NCBI RefSeq assembly: GCF_000426065.1
Contig: NZ_AUEQ01000009.1
Span: 186,001 to 250,000, forward strand
Direction of reading: 5' to 3'
Source of the DNA: Mycobacterium sp. URHD0025
GTDB taxonomy: Bacteria; Actinomycetota; Actinomycetes; Mycobacteriales; Mycobacteriaceae
DNA: 64,000 bases
In this document: positions 33,838 through 42,933 of the stretch, piece by piece
How the letters are laid out: every line of letters begins with the position of its first letter
Numbering within the stretch: the first letter of the stretch is position 1
Position numbers and translations under genes: made by a program
The notes under the pieces: model-generated
The model's input: only the letters and a program-made list of their open reading frames with translations
What the model was told of the DNA's origin: nothing
Database searches by the model: none

Positions 33838-35439
33838 CTAACCGGATCCCGGATTGTTGTCGATATCGCCGAAAGCACGCCCGGCGCGCCGTTCCCACAC
33901 CAGTAGCCCCAAGGATGCGCGGAGGCGGGCGGCCGGTGACTGCAGATCGATGTCGGAGACCACCCGGATCCGGTCCAGGCGGTACCGCAGCGAGTTGGCA
34001 TGGATGCCCAATTCGCGGGCCGCTCCGCTCAGATTGCCCGGGTGGTCGAGGACGGCCGCGACGGTGTCGATGAACGCTGTGCCGTGGTCGGAGTCGTGCC
34101 GGCGAAGGGCTGCCAGCGGTTCGGTGATCGTGTCGGCCATCGGATCGAGCAGGTCGGCTGCCCGGACCAGGGTCAGCGCGTCCGGCACGTCGGCAGCGGT
34201 GAGCACGGGCCGCTGCCCGTGCGGCGGCTGCGCGGCGTTGAGTGCGGCTGCGTCGAGGACCTGTCGCGCGACGATCGCGGATTTCCGCAAGTAGGCGATG
34301 GCGTCGACGACGGGCCCGACGGCGACCGGACCGGCGTGGGCGCCCGAAACCCGTGTCATGTGCCTCGACAGGCTCTCAGCGAGATCCACCTCGGCCGACT
34401 CGTCGTCCAGCACCGGCAGCACGACGAGCAGATCGTCGCCGACCCGTGCGGTCCGGGCACCGGCCCGCAGGGCTTGGACGTGGAACATCAGCGAGCGGGA
34501 CGCGGCGGTATCGGAGCCCAGCGCGACGACGGCATGTCTGCTGTCCGGCTGCAGTCCGAGCAACGCCGCCGGGACTCCGGGATCCACCCCACGCGACAAC
34601 AGGTCGACCAGCGCCGACTCCTGGAGCCGGCGCTCGTATTGGTCCCGGTGGACTTCGCGCAGCATCATGGCGGCAGCGGTCTGGCGCACCTGCAGCAGCA
34701 GCTGTCGCAGTTCGTCGCGGTCCGTGTCGTCGTCCAACGCCGCCCAGATCGTGCCAAGCGTTTCGGTGCCGGATTTCATCGCGACCACCATGCGGGCCGG
34801 GTCGTCATCCTCGGCATTGCGCACGACGACGTCGTCGGACCGCCAGACAGCGGGCAGGAATCCGGTCGACATCAGCCGCTCGATCCGCCAGGCGGGTACC
34901 GCGCCACCCAGGATCGTCTGGTTTCGAATCGGGTCGACACCCGGCCCGATGACGGCATATGCCAGGACTCGGGAATCCAGGTCCTCGATCGTCACCGCGG
35001 CACCGGTCCGGCTGCTGATCCAACGGGCCAGGGCCTGCAAGTTGTCCACCTGCGGGGCGGGGCTGACGATGCGGCCCGCTCCGAGCAGCCTGATCAGGAC
35101 GCGGAACAGCTCACTCCAGCCGACCCATGGGGACCGCCGGAACAGCCTGGTGGAGTGGCTGGGCAACATCGATATGTCGGTTGTCGCATCGGGTGGAAGC
35201 ACAACGGCCGCAGCGGTTCCCACTTCATCGAGCAACGAGCCGAGCGCGAAGCGGTCCTCGACCCGCGTGCTGACCAGGACGACGGTGCCGCTGTAGTCCG
35301 CGGCGGTGCCGGGCTCGTGCAGAGCCACGTCGTTCAACAACGGATCGTCGCCGATTTCCGCCCCGGGCAGCGGCATCAACATGCCGGCGGCACCAGAAAC
35401 CATCGCCGACAACGGAAGAACGCTGGCAGGCTCACTCAC
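33838..35439 (-). CDS. PucR-family transcriptional regulator
   Basis: 533 aa. N-terminal PucR sensory region, central GGDEF-like CdaR domain (about residues 290-400) and a C-terminal helix-turn-helix of the HTH_30 type: GNLSGAARELGIHANSLRYR (about 480-499). PucR/CdaR proteins usually activate adjacent catabolic genes in response to the substrate. Same strand and just upstream of decarboxylase, permease and hydrolase, so it most likely controls them. Not found at this point in M. tuberculosis. Confidence 0.9.
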   Translation of the reverse strand: MSEPASVLPLSAMVSGAAGMLMPLPGAEIGDDPLLNDVALHEPGTAADYSGTVVLVSTRVEDRFALGSLLDEVGTAAAVVLPPDATTDISMLPSHSTRLFRRSPWVGWSELFRVLIRLLGAGRIVSPAPQVDNLQALARWISSRTGAAVTIEDLDSRVLAYAVIGPGVDPIRNQTILGGAVPAWRIERLMSTGFLPAVWRSDDVVVRNAEDDDPARMVVAMKSGTETLGTIWAALDDDTDRDELRQLLLQVRQTAAAMMLREVHRDQYERRLQESALVDLLSRGVDPGVPAALLGLQPDSRHAVVALGSDTAASRSLMFHVQALRAGARTARVGDDLLVVLPVLDDESAEVDLAESLSRHMTRVSGAHAGPVAVGPVVDAIAYLRKSAIVARQVLDAAALNAAQPPHGQRPVLTAADVPDALTLVRAADLLDPMADTITEPLAALRRHDSDHGTAFIDTVAAVLDHPGNLSGAARELGIHANSLRYRLDRIRVVSDIDLQSPAARLRASLGLLVWERRAGRAFGDIDNNPGSG

Positions 35440-35529
35440 TGCTGCTGATTACCATGTGCCACAACCGAATACACTACCGTCGGCTGCACTTTGGCGCGCG
35501 GGGAGGAAAGCCCGCGCGGGGCATGGGGC

Positions 35530-35889
35530 CTAGACCGCGCTGCGGTGGTGCTTGCGCTGGGCGGCGAAGAACTCTGCCCAGGAGATGACTTCGGGATGCT
35601 GCTTGAGCAGCGCACGACGCTGACGTTCGGTCATTCCGCCCCACACTCCGAACTCGACGCGGTTGTCCAGTGCATCGGCACCACATTCGAGGATCACGGG
35701 GCAGTGCCTGCAGATCACCGCGGCTTTGCGTTGTGCAGCACCGCGGACGAACAACTCATCGGGATCGGCCTGACGGCACCTGGCCTGGGAAACCCAGGCG
35801 ATCCGGGCTTCGCCCTCACCTCGCTGGACCAAGTTGGCGGCTGGGGCGGAAGCGTTCGTCTTGTCTGCGACAGTTCTTGTACCTGACAC
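35530..35889 (-). CDS. whiB4: WhiB4 iron-sulfur redox regulator
   Basis: 119 aa. Four cluster cysteines: ARC (N-terminal), VICRHC and LEC, spaced C-x(22)-C-x2-C-x5-C, followed by the turn GVWGGMTERQRRALL and a basic tail. In M. tuberculosis WhiB4 (Rv3681c) senses oxygen and oxidative stress and modulates antioxidant gene expression. The GTG at 35889 (SGTRT...) is chosen because AAGGGA lies 8 nt upstream and the orthologue begins there. The ATG at 35913 has its GGGGAG directly adjoining, which is too close. Confidence 0.94.
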   Translation of the reverse strand: MSGTRTVADKTNASAPAANLVQRGEGEARIAWVSQARCRQADPDELFVRGAAQRKAAVICRHCPVILECGADALDNRVEFGVWGGMTERQRRALLKQHPEVISWAEFFAAQRKHHRSAV

Positions 35890-36173
35890 CAGCGATCCCT
35901 TCGTTCCAGCCATCTCCCCAGATGGCGGGCGTTGAACCTTCCGGTGTAGAACGCCGTTGCGATCTACGCCACATTGCGCCAGCCCGTGTTACCTGGATCG
36001 CACTGTGTGTCCAAGCTAGGTGGTCAGAGGGTATTTACGCAACAGTTTGCGAACCACTTTTTTGGGACGGCCGTGCCGTCTGACCGGTGTCCGCGCGCAT
36101 TGCGGTATTTCTGCAGGCAAGCGCGATATGCCGCTACGCCCCGCTCGCGGGGAACCGGCCCCGGCGAGATAGC
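35890..36173. promoter_or_regulatory. divergent region whiB4 / ponA2
   Basis: About 285 bp holding both promoters. Only the ponA2 -10 box (36174-36179) is clear. Confidence 0.4.
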
Positions 36174-36179
36174 TACTCT
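36174..36179 (+). promoter_or_regulatory. -10 box TACTCT, leaderless ponA2
   Basis: TACTCT ends 6 nt before the ATG at 36186. Confidence 0.55.
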
Positions 36180-36185
36180 GTACCC

Positions 36186-38636
36186 ATGCCGGAGCCGCCG
36201 ACACGACCGCCCGCGCAGCCTCCCCAAGCGGTCACCATCATCAAGCTCGCCTGGTGCTGCCTGCTGGCCAGCGTGCTCGCGGCCGCATTCATGTTCCCCG
36301 TCGTGGGCGGAATCGGCCTGATGTCGAACCGGGCCTCCGACGTGGTGGCCAATGGTTCGGCCGCCCTCGTGGACGGCGAGGTCCCCCAGGTCTCGACCAT
36401 GGTCGACGCCAAGGGCAACACGATCGCCTGGCTGTATTCACAGCGCCGTTTCGAGGTGCCCAGCGATCAGATCGCCAACACCATGAAGCTCGCCCTCGTC
36501 TCGATCGAGGACAAGCGCTTCGCCGAGCACAACGGCGTGGACTGGCAGGGCACGCTGACCGGCCTGACCGGATACATGCGGGGAGATACCGATACCCGCG
36601 GCGGTTCGACGGTCGAGCAGCAGTATGTGAAGAACTATCAGCTGCTGGTCGTGGCCCAGACCGATGCCGAGCGCCGCGCCGCGATCGAGACCACACCGGC
36701 ACGCAAATTGCGCGAGATCCGGATGGCGCTCACGCTGGACAAGACGTTCACCAAGCCCGAGATCCTGACCCGCTATCTGAACCTGGTCTCCTTCGGCAAC
36801 GGCGCGTTCGGCGTTCAGGACGCCGCACAGACCTATTTCGGCGTCAACGCCTCTGAGCTCAACTGGCAGCAGGCCGCCCTGCTGGCCGGCATGGTGCAGT
36901 CCACCAGCGCGCTCAACCCCTACACCAATCCCGACGGTGCACTGGCCCGGCGGAACCTGGTGCTGGACACCATGATCGACAACATCCCGCAGGAGGCCGA
37001 GGCGCTGCGCGCGGCCAAGCAGCAGCCGCTGGGCATCCTGCCTCAACCCAACGAGCTGCCGCGCGGCTGCATCGCCGCCGGTGACCGCGCGTTCTTCTGT
37101 GATTACGCGCTGGAATACCTGGCCCGCGCCGGCCTGTCCAAAGAGCAGGTGGCCAAGGGCGGCTATCTGATCAAGACCACGCTGGATCCCGATGTGCAGG
37201 GTTCGGTGAAATCGGCGATCGACGGCATCGCCCGACCCGATGCCCCCGGCATCGCCAGCGTCATGAGCGTGGTCAAGCCGGGTAAGGAAACCCACCCGGT
37301 GCTGGCGATGGCCAGCAATCGCACGTATGGCCTGAACACCGATGCGGGCGAGACGATGCAACCGCAACCGTTCTCACTCGTCGGCGACGGCGCCGGATCG
37401 ATCTTCAAGATCTTCACCACGGCCGCGGCCATGGACATGGGGATGGGCATCAACACCCAGCTGCCGGTGCCCGGGTTCTTCCAGGCCAAGGGGCTCGGCA
37501 GCAGCGACACCCCGGGGTGCCCGAAGGACACCTGGTGTGTGAAGAACGCCGGCGGTTACCGGGGCTCGATGAGTGTCACCGATGCCCTGGCCACCTCCCC
37601 GAATACCGCTTTCGCCAAGCTCATCTCGCAGATCGGCGTGCAGCGGTCGGTCGACATGGCGGTCAAACTGGGGCTGCGCTCCTACGCGCTGCCCGGTACG
37701 GCCCGCGATTACGACCCCGAGAGCAACGAGAGCCTGGCCGACTTCGTCAAACGGCAGAACATCGGCTCGTTCACGCTGGGGCCCATCGAGGTCAACGCAC
37801 TCGAGTTGTCCAATGTGGCGGCGACGTTGGCCTCCGGCGGCACCTGGTGCCCGCCCAACCCGATCGCCCAGGTGCTCGACCGGCATGGCAATGAGGTGTC
37901 GGTGACCACCGAGACGTGCGATCAGGCGGTGCCCGAGGGCCTGGCCAACACCTTGGCCAATGCGATGAGCAAGGACGACCAGGCCGGCGGTACCGCGTCG
38001 GGGTCGGCCGGTTCGGTGGGCTGGGATCTGCCGATGTCGGGCAAGACCGGGACCACCGAGGCGCACCGCTCGTCGGGCTTTTTGGGTTTCACCAACCAGT
38101 ACGCCGCGGCCAACTACATCTACGACGATTCCTCCACCCCCGGGGAGTTGTGCTCGTTCCCGCTGCGCCAGTGCGGGGACGGCGACCTGTTCGGCGGTAA
38201 CGAGCCGGCCCGCACCTGGTTCACCGCACTGAAGCCGATCGCCAACAACTTCGGTCCGGTGGCCATGCCACCGACCGATCCGCGTTACGTCGACGGCGGC
38301 CCGGGCTCGGTGGTGCCCACCGTGACCGGACTGGACGAGACGGCCGCGCGCCAGCGGCTCAAGGAGTCCGGTTTCCAGGTGGCCGACGGCGCCGCCTCGG
38401 TCAACAGCAGCTCGCGCTACGGCACCGTCGTCGGCACCGCGCCGTCCGGGCAGACGATTCCCGGCTCGATCATCACGATCCAGGTCAGCAACGGAATCCC
38501 GCCGGCTCCGCCGCCGCCCCCGGTGGCGTTCCCGTTCCCGGGCGGGCCGCCGCCCGAGATCGGCCAGACTGTCGTCGAGATCCCGGGCCTGCCGCCGATC
38601 ACCGTCCCGGTGCTCGGGCCGCCACCACCCCCGTGA
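36186..38636 (+). CDS. ponA2: bifunctional class A penicillin-binding protein PonA2
   Basis: 816 aa. Short cytosolic Pro-rich tail, one membrane helix (LAWCCLLASVLAAAFMFP), GT51 glycosyltransferase with EDKRFAEHNGVDWQG (catalytic Glu, about residue 113) and RGGSTVEQQ, and transpeptidase with SIFK (about 407), SPN and SGKTGTTE. A C-terminal PASTA domain (VPTVTGLDETAARQRLKES) and a Pro-rich tail complete it. Rv3682 orthologue; contributes to peptidoglycan synthesis and survival in non-replicating or stressed cells. Divergent from whiB4 as in M. tuberculosis. Confidence 0.96.
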   Translation: MPEPPTRPPAQPPQAVTIIKLAWCCLLASVLAAAFMFPVVGGIGLMSNRASDVVANGSAALVDGEVPQVSTMVDAKGNTIAWLYSQRRFEVPSDQIANTMKLALVSIEDKRFAEHNGVDWQGTLTGLTGYMRGDTDTRGGSTVEQQYVKNYQLLVVAQTDAERRAAIETTPARKLREIRMALTLDKTFTKPEILTRYLNLVSFGNGAFGVQDAAQTYFGVNASELNWQQAALLAGMVQSTSALNPYTNPDGALARRNLVLDTMIDNIPQEAEALRAAKQQPLGILPQPNELPRGCIAAGDRAFFCDYALEYLARAGLSKEQVAKGGYLIKTTLDPDVQGSVKSAIDGIARPDAPGIASVMSVVKPGKETHPVLAMASNRTYGLNTDAGETMQPQPFSLVGDGAGSIFKIFTTAAAMDMGMGINTQLPVPGFFQAKGLGSSDTPGCPKDTWCVKNAGGYRGSMSVTDALATSPNTAFAKLISQIGVQRSVDMAVKLGLRSYALPGTARDYDPESNESLADFVKRQNIGSFTLGPIEVNALELSNVAATLASGGTWCPPNPIAQVLDRHGNEVSVTTETCDQAVPEGLANTLANAMSKDDQAGGTASGSAGSVGWDLPMSGKTGTTEAHRSSGFLGFTNQYAAANYIYDDSSTPGELCSFPLRQCGDGDLFGGNEPARTWFTALKPIANNFGPVAMPPTDPRYVDGGPGSVVPTVTGLDETAARQRLKESGFQVADGAASVNSSSRYGTVVGTAPSGQTIPGSIITIQVSNGIPPAPPPPPVAFPFPGGPPPEIGQTVVEIPGLPPITVPVLGPPPPP

Positions 38637-38650
38637 GCATTGGTTCGCAG

Positions 38651-38656
38651 TAGGCT
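38651..38656 (+). promoter_or_regulatory. -10 box TAGGCT, leaderless phosphoesterase gene
   Basis: TAGGCT ends 7 nt before the ATG at 38664, inside the 27-bp gap after ponA2, so the gene has its own promoter. Confidence 0.55.
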
Positions 38657-38663
38657 GGCGGGC

Positions 38664-39608
38664 ATGTCAGTGAAGAAGGCAGCCGCCGTCACCGCCGGTT
38701 CGTTGGTAGCCGGGATCGGCTACGCGTCCCTGATCGAGCGCAACGCGTTCGTGCTGCGGGAAGCGACCATGCCGGTGCTGGCCCCGGGCTCCTCGCCCCT
38801 GCGCGTGCTGCATCTGTCGGATCTACACATGCGTCCCAACCAGCGCCGCAAGCAGGCCTGGTTGCGCGATCTGGCGCGCCTCGAACCCGACCTGGTGGTC
38901 AATACCGGCGACAATCTGGCGCATCCGAAGGCCGTGCCCGCGGTGGTGCAGTCGCTGAGTGAACTGCTGTCGGCACCTGGGCTGTTCGTGTTCGGCAGCA
39001 ACGACTACTTCGCGCCGCGGCTGAAGAACCCGTTGAACTACCTGACCAACCCGGAGCATCGCTCGCATGGAGAGCCGCTGCCGTGGCAGGACCTGCGCGC
39101 GGCGTTCACCGAGCGCGGCTGGCTCGACATGACTCACATCCGCCGTGACGTCGAAGTGGCCGGGCTGCACATCGCGGTCGCCGGCGTCGACGATCCGCAC
39201 CTCAAGCGCGACCGGTACGACACCATCGCCGGGCGGGCCAACGGCGCGGCCAACCTGACGCTGGGGCTGACTCACTCTCCCGAGCCCCGGGTGCTCGATC
39301 GTTTTGCCGCTGACGGTTACCAGCTGGTGCTGGCCGGGCACACCCACGGCGGGCAACTGTGCCTCCCGTTCTACGGCGCCCTCGTGACCAACTGCGAGCT
39401 TGACCGCTCGCGGGCCAAAGGCGCGTCCAAGTGGGGATCGCACATGCAGCTGCATGTGTCGGCGGGCATCGGCACGTCGCCGTTCGCGCCGATGCGGTTC
39501 TGCTGCCGTCCGGAGGCCACTCTGCTGACGCTCGTCGCGGCACCGACCGGCGGTGGGCATGTGGGGACCAGGGCCGGGCAATCCAGCCCGACCGTCTCGG
39601 CCCGGTGA
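38664..39608 (+). CDS. metallophosphoesterase, membrane-anchored (Rv3683-like)
   Basis: 314 aa. An N-terminal hydrophobic stretch ([18 protein letters not shown]) is followed by a calcineurin-like domain with all metal motifs: [20 protein letters not shown] and AGHTHGGQL (His pair near about 232). Close to YkuE/Cdc1-type enzymes acting on lipid-linked phosphates, as inferred from family. ATG at 38664 set by the -10 box; the longer frame from 38640 is rejected. The stop overlaps the next GTG. Confidence 0.9.
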   Translation: MSVKKAAAVTAGSLVAGIGYASLIERNAFVLREATMPVLAPGSSPLRVLHLSDLHMRPNQRRKQAWLRDLARLEPDLVVNTGDNLAHPKAVPAVVQSLSELLSAPGLFVFGSNDYFAPRLKNPLNYLTNPEHRSHGEPLPWQDLRAAFTERGWLDMTHIRRDVEVAGLHIAVAGVDDPHLKRDRYDTIAGRANGAANLTLGLTHSPEPRVLDRFAADGYQLVLAGHTHGGQLCLPFYGALVTNCELDRSRAKGASKWGSHMQLHVSAGIGTSPFAPMRFCCRPEATLLTLVAAPTGGGHVGTRAGQSSPTVSAR

Positions 39609-40723
39609 GCCGGCCGGCCGGTACCGCGTCGCACCCCCGGCCACGTCGGTGGGTCGACAATGCGGTGCGGCTGATCGAGGCGGATTCTCGACGCAGCGCC
39701 GACACGCATCTGTTGCGCTACCCGCTGCCGACGGCCTGGACCGGCAGCCTCGGGCCGGACGTGGATGTGGCGCTGTATCTCAAGGACGAGTCCACCCACA
39801 TCACCGGCAGCCTCAAGCACCGGCTGGCCCGTTCCCTGTTCCTGTACGGGTTGTGCAACGGCTGGATCGGTGAGGGCACCACGATCATCGAGGCGTCCTC
39901 GGGGTCCACGGCGGTGTCCGAGGCTTACTTCGCGGCCCTGCTGGGCCTGCCGTTCATCGCGGTGATGCCCGCCTCGACCAGTGGCTCGAAGATCGCGCTG
40001 ATCGAAGCCCAAGGTGGCCGTTGCCATTTCGTGGCCCAGTCATCACAGGTGTATGCCGAGGCGCACCGGTTGGCCGAAGAGACCGGCGGGCACTATCTGG
40101 ACCAGTTCACCAACGCCGAGCGGGCCACCGACTGGCGCGGCAACAACAACATCGCCGAGTCGATCTACGAGCAGATGCGGCTGGAACCCCATGCGGTCCC
40201 GGAGTGGATCGTGGTCGGAGCGGGCACCGGCGGCACCAGCGCGACGATCGGCCGCTACATCCGCTACCGCAGACACGCCACGCGGTTGTGTGTGGTCGAT
40301 CCGGAGAATTCGGCGTTCTTCCCCGGCTACGAGCAGGGCCGCGACGACGTCGTCACCGGAGCGTCCTCACGTATCGAGGGCATCGGCAGGCCGCGGGTGG
40401 AGCCGTCGTTTCTGCCCGGCGTGGTCGATCGCATGATCGCCGTCCCCGACTCTGGGTCGGTGGCCGCGGCGCATCACGCCAGCCGGGTCCTCGGCCGCCG
40501 GGTCGGCCCGTCGACGGGAACCAATCTGTGGGGCGCGTTCGGCTTGCTGGCCGAGATGATCGCGCATGGCCGCAGCGGCTCGGTGGTGACCCTGCTGGCC
40601 GACAGCGGCGACCGCTACGCGGACACCTACTTCGACGCGGACTGGCTCAAGGCCCAGGGGCTGGACCTGTCGGAGTCCGCGGAGCTGCTCTCGGAATTCG
40701 AGCGTTCGGGCAGCTGGTCCTGA
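39605..40723 (+). CDS. cds1: PLP-dependent cysteine desulfhydrase / cysteine-synthase-like (Rv3684-like)
   Basis: 372 aa, fold type II. PLP Lys in [15 protein letters not shown] (about residue 70), phosphate-binding [13 protein letters not shown] and the glycine loop [14 protein letters not shown]. Rv3684 has been reported as Cds1, a cysteine desulfhydrase releasing H2S, pyruvate and ammonia. A cysteine synthase activity is the older annotation. The GTG at 39605 overlaps the phosphoesterase TGA (GTGA), so expression is coupled. Slightly longer at the N-terminus than the M. tuberculosis protein; a later start is possible. Confidence 0.87.
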   Translation: MSRPAGTASHPRPRRWVDNAVRLIEADSRRSADTHLLRYPLPTAWTGSLGPDVDVALYLKDESTHITGSLKHRLARSLFLYGLCNGWIGEGTTIIEASSGSTAVSEAYFAALLGLPFIAVMPASTSGSKIALIEAQGGRCHFVAQSSQVYAEAHRLAEETGGHYLDQFTNAERATDWRGNNNIAESIYEQMRLEPHAVPEWIVVGAGTGGTSATIGRYIRYRRHATRLCVVDPENSAFFPGYEQGRDDVVTGASSRIEGIGRPRVEPSFLPGVVDRMIAVPDSGSVAAAHHASRVLGRRVGPSTGTNLWGAFGLLAEMIAHGRSGSVVTLLADSGDRYADTYFDADWLKAQGLDLSESAELLSEFERSGSWS

Positions 40724-40803
40724 TCCGTCTCGGCCGTCACGAACAGCCACAACGCTGCCAGGGCGAAGAAACCCAGGTAGATGAAGGCTCCCAAGACGGT
40801 CAT
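40627..40803 (-). CDS. possible small membrane protein antisense to the cds1 3' end
   Basis: 58-aa frame. The first half is a convincing membrane helix ([20 protein letters not shown]) beginning outside cds1. The second half is Ser-rich and overlaps the last 97 bp of cds1 on the other strand. AGGA lies 3-5 nt before the ATG and TTATAG just upstream could be a -10. No family recognised; short actinobacterial membrane proteins of this type are common and often missed. Confidence 0.5.
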   Translation of the reverse strand: MTVLGAFIYLGFFALAALWLFVTAETDQDQLPERSNSESSSADSDRSSPWALSQSASK

Positions 40804-40858
40804 GGATCCTATAACGCCGCCGACGGGTGAGTTCCTTCCCTTCCCGCGCCGCTGGTTC

Positions 40859-40960
40859 GCCGATTTCTACGCATGGGTCGCGATGCGCGGCCAACGACTC
40901 GCCGATTTCTACCTAGGGGTCGCCATCCAGGCGAAGCGCGACCCTGGGGTAGAAATCGGC
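40859..40960. repeat. imperfect palindrome with duplicated arm before tRNA-Pro
   Basis: An arm gccgatttctacctagggg at 40901-40923 pairs with 40938-40960 (about 20 of 23 positions). A direct copy of the left arm (cgccgatttctac..gggtcgc) lies 42 bp upstream at 40859. The 237-bp gap it occupies holds no other feature except the tRNA promoter. Confidence 0.75.
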
Positions 40961-41040
40961 GCACACACGACGGGCATCTGGGGCCAGCTGGGCGTTTGGC
41001 TTTCGAGGTACCCGGTGCGATACGCTGTCGGAGCTTCACG

Positions 41041-41114
<74 letters not shown>

Positions 41115-41120
41115 CAGTGC

Positions 41121-41165
41121 AAGCAAGGCCCAGACCAAAGTTATCCGGTCTGGGCCTTGCTTTTT
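41121..41165 (+). terminator. intrinsic terminator after tRNA-Pro
   Basis: aagcaaggcccagacc pairs with ggtctgggccttgctt (16 bp), loop aaagttatcc, then a run of T. It serves the tRNA and, on the other strand, lies just beyond the kinase gene end. Confidence 0.9.
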
Positions 41166-41182
41166 ATCGGGTCGGAACAGGC

Positions 41183-42322
41183 TCAGTCATGCGGATGGCC
41201 CTTTTTGCCGTGGCCCTTGCCATTCCCATGACCGTTGCCGTTGCCGCCCTGATCCCACTCGTCCTCGGGCAGGGTCGGCGTGAAAGTGGGCACGCTGCTG
41301 ACGGCCGGCACAGTCGGCTCGACGCTGGTGGTGACCGGCGTGACGGGTGTGCGCTGCGGCGGCGGGTCGGAGATCAACAGGATGGCCGCCAGCGCCACAC
41401 CGGCCAGAAGGCCCGCGGTCAGCAAGGCCATCCGCACGCGCGAACGCCGCGGCGGAGGTGGCGGTGGTGGTAGCTGCTGCGACGGGGGCAGCATCAGGGT
41501 CGGGGGCCGAGCCGGCGGCACAGGCGCCGGGTGGAGCGCGGCCCGCATCTGCGCGGCGTCGGCGAAGCGGTACGCCGGATCACGCGACATCGCCCGTTCC
41601 ACGACGTGGATGAGAGCCGGATCGACGTCGGGGCGCAGTACCGCGATCGGCGTCAGCGGCTCTTCGAGCACCGCTCGCATGGTGGCCACCGGGGTCTCAC
41701 GCTCGAACGGCAGCCGCCTGGTCAATGCCTCGTAACCGAGGACACCGAGCGCGTACAGATCGTCCGACGGCGAGGCCGGCTGGCCGGTGATCCGTTGGGG
41801 GCTCAGGTAATTCGCGGTACCGAAGACCATGCCGATGCGGGTGTGGGCGGCCCCGTCGGTCTTGGCGATCCCGAAGTCGGCGAGCTTGGCGGCGCCGGTT
41901 CTGGTGATCAGGACGTTGCCGGGCTTGATGTCGCGGTGCAGGATGCCCGCACCGTGGGCGGCGGTCAACGCAGCGAGCAGGTCGGTCAGTACCCAGCGCA
42001 CGCGGTCGGCCGACAGCGGGCCGGCCGCGATCTCCTCGGCCAGAGTGGGGCCGGGCAGCCGTTCCATCACGATGTACGGCGTCCCGTCGTCCTCACCGCT
42101 GTCGTGCACCGCGACGATGTTCGGGTGGTTCAGTGCGGCGGCGGCCCGCGCCTCGTTCTCGAAGCGCCGACGCGTCACCTCGTCGGCGGCCAGCTCCGGA
42201 TAGAGCAGTTTGACCGCGACCGGACGCGACAGTCTGGTGTCCCAGCCATCGTGCACCTCGGCCATGCCGCCGCGGCCGAGCACGCCGCGTAGCTCGTAGC
42301 GGCCGCCGAGCGCCGCCGTCAT
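41183..42322 (-). CDS. Ser/Thr protein kinase (Pkn type) with His/Gly-rich extracellular tail
   Basis: 379 aa. Kinase domain residues 1-260: Gly loop LGRGGMAEVHDG, VAVKLLYPE (ATP Lys), catalytic loop HRDIKPGNVL, DFG in LADFGIAK, SDDLYALG. A Pro-rich juxtamembrane segment (about 266-292) leads to one membrane helix (MALLTAGLLAGVALAAILLI, about 299-318). The short outer tail ends in GGNGNGHGNGKGHGKKGHPHD-like His/Gly/Lys repeats with no PASTA or NHL sensor. The His-rich tail could bind metal, which is inference. Not the usual neighbour here in M. tuberculosis. Confidence 0.9.
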   Translation of the reverse strand: MTAALGGRYELRGVLGRGGMAEVHDGWDTRLSRPVAVKLLYPELAADEVTRRRFENEARAAAALNHPNIVAVHDSGEDDGTPYIVMERLPGPTLAEEIAAGPLSADRVRWVLTDLLAALTAAHGAGILHRDIKPGNVLITRTGAAKLADFGIAKTDGAAHTRIGMVFGTANYLSPQRITGQPASPSDDLYALGVLGYEALTRRLPFERETPVATMRAVLEEPLTPIAVLRPDVDPALIHVVERAMSRDPAYRFADAAQMRAALHPAPVPPARPPTLMLPPSQQLPPPPPPPRRSRVRMALLTAGLLAGVALAAILLISDPPPQRTPVTPVTTSVEPTVPAVSSVPTFTPTLPEDEWDQGGNGNGHGNGKGHGKKGHPHD

Positions 42323-42399
42323 AGCGCTCCTCTCCGGTATGCGCGGTATGCGCCTGAATCCAAGTATCCCGCAGTGCCGTCGTGCGGCATGCTGGCACC

Positions 42400-42897
42400 A
42401 TGCCCCGGTTCACGTTGGAACCCGCCGATGCCGATTTCTTCACGACGGCTCCGCATATCTTCACCTATCAGAAGCGCTTCGCCGCACCACCCGAAAAGGT
42501 GTGGGAATCATTGGTGTCCGATGAGTCCCTGGCCGCATGGGGGCCGTCGGTCACCAAGGTGAAGTGGTTGGCGCCGAGGCCCTTCGGTGTCGGGACCTCG
42601 CGTGAGGTGACGCTGACGCCCGGCGTGGTGCGGGTGCATGAGACGTTCTTCCGCTGGGAGGAGGGCCGGCGCTACTCGTTCACCGTCGATCACGCCAATA
42701 TCCCGTCGCTGCGCCGGTTCGCCGAGGATTACCTGGTAGAGCCCGCCGGCGACGGGCAGACGCAGTTCACCTGGATCGTGGCCCTCGAACCGAAGCCGCT
42801 GTTCGCATGGCCGTTCAAGGGCTTGGCGCCGGTGGTGAAGGCGGCGTTCGGGCGACTCGCCTCCGACGGTCAGCGCTACTTCGCCGGGCAGGTGTGA
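42400..42897 (+). CDS. SRPBCC/polyketide-cyclase-like ligand-binding protein
   Basis: 165 aa. START-like fold: an N-terminal strand (QKRFAAPPEKVWESLVSDE), glycine turn FGVGTSREVTL, and a long C-terminal helix containing KGLAPVVKAAFGRLASDG. Members bind hydrophobic ligands or act as cyclases/dehydratases; no specific role can be given. The ATG at 42400 is chosen over a longer frame start at 42382 because the SRPBCC strand begins soon after. No obvious operon partner; divergent from the kinase gene. Confidence 0.78.
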   Translation: MPRFTLEPADADFFTTAPHIFTYQKRFAAPPEKVWESLVSDESLAAWGPSVTKVKWLAPRPFGVGTSREVTLTPGVVRVHETFFRWEEGRRYSFTVDHANIPSLRRFAEDYLVEPAGDGQTQFTWIVALEPKPLFAWPFKGLAPVVKAAFGRLASDGQRYFAGQV

Positions 42898-42921
42898 GCG
42901 CGGTCCCAACCAAGCAGTTGA

Positions 42922-42927
42922 TAGCCT
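42922..42927 (+). promoter_or_regulatory. -10 box TAGCCT, leaderless thioesterase gene
   Basis: TAGCCT ends 6 nt before the ATG at 42934, within a 36-bp gap. Confidence 0.5.
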
Positions 42928-42933
42928 CGGCCG

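Noticed and set aside
34000..35448. 482-aa plus-strand frame
   Set aside because: Antisense shadow of the PucR gene.
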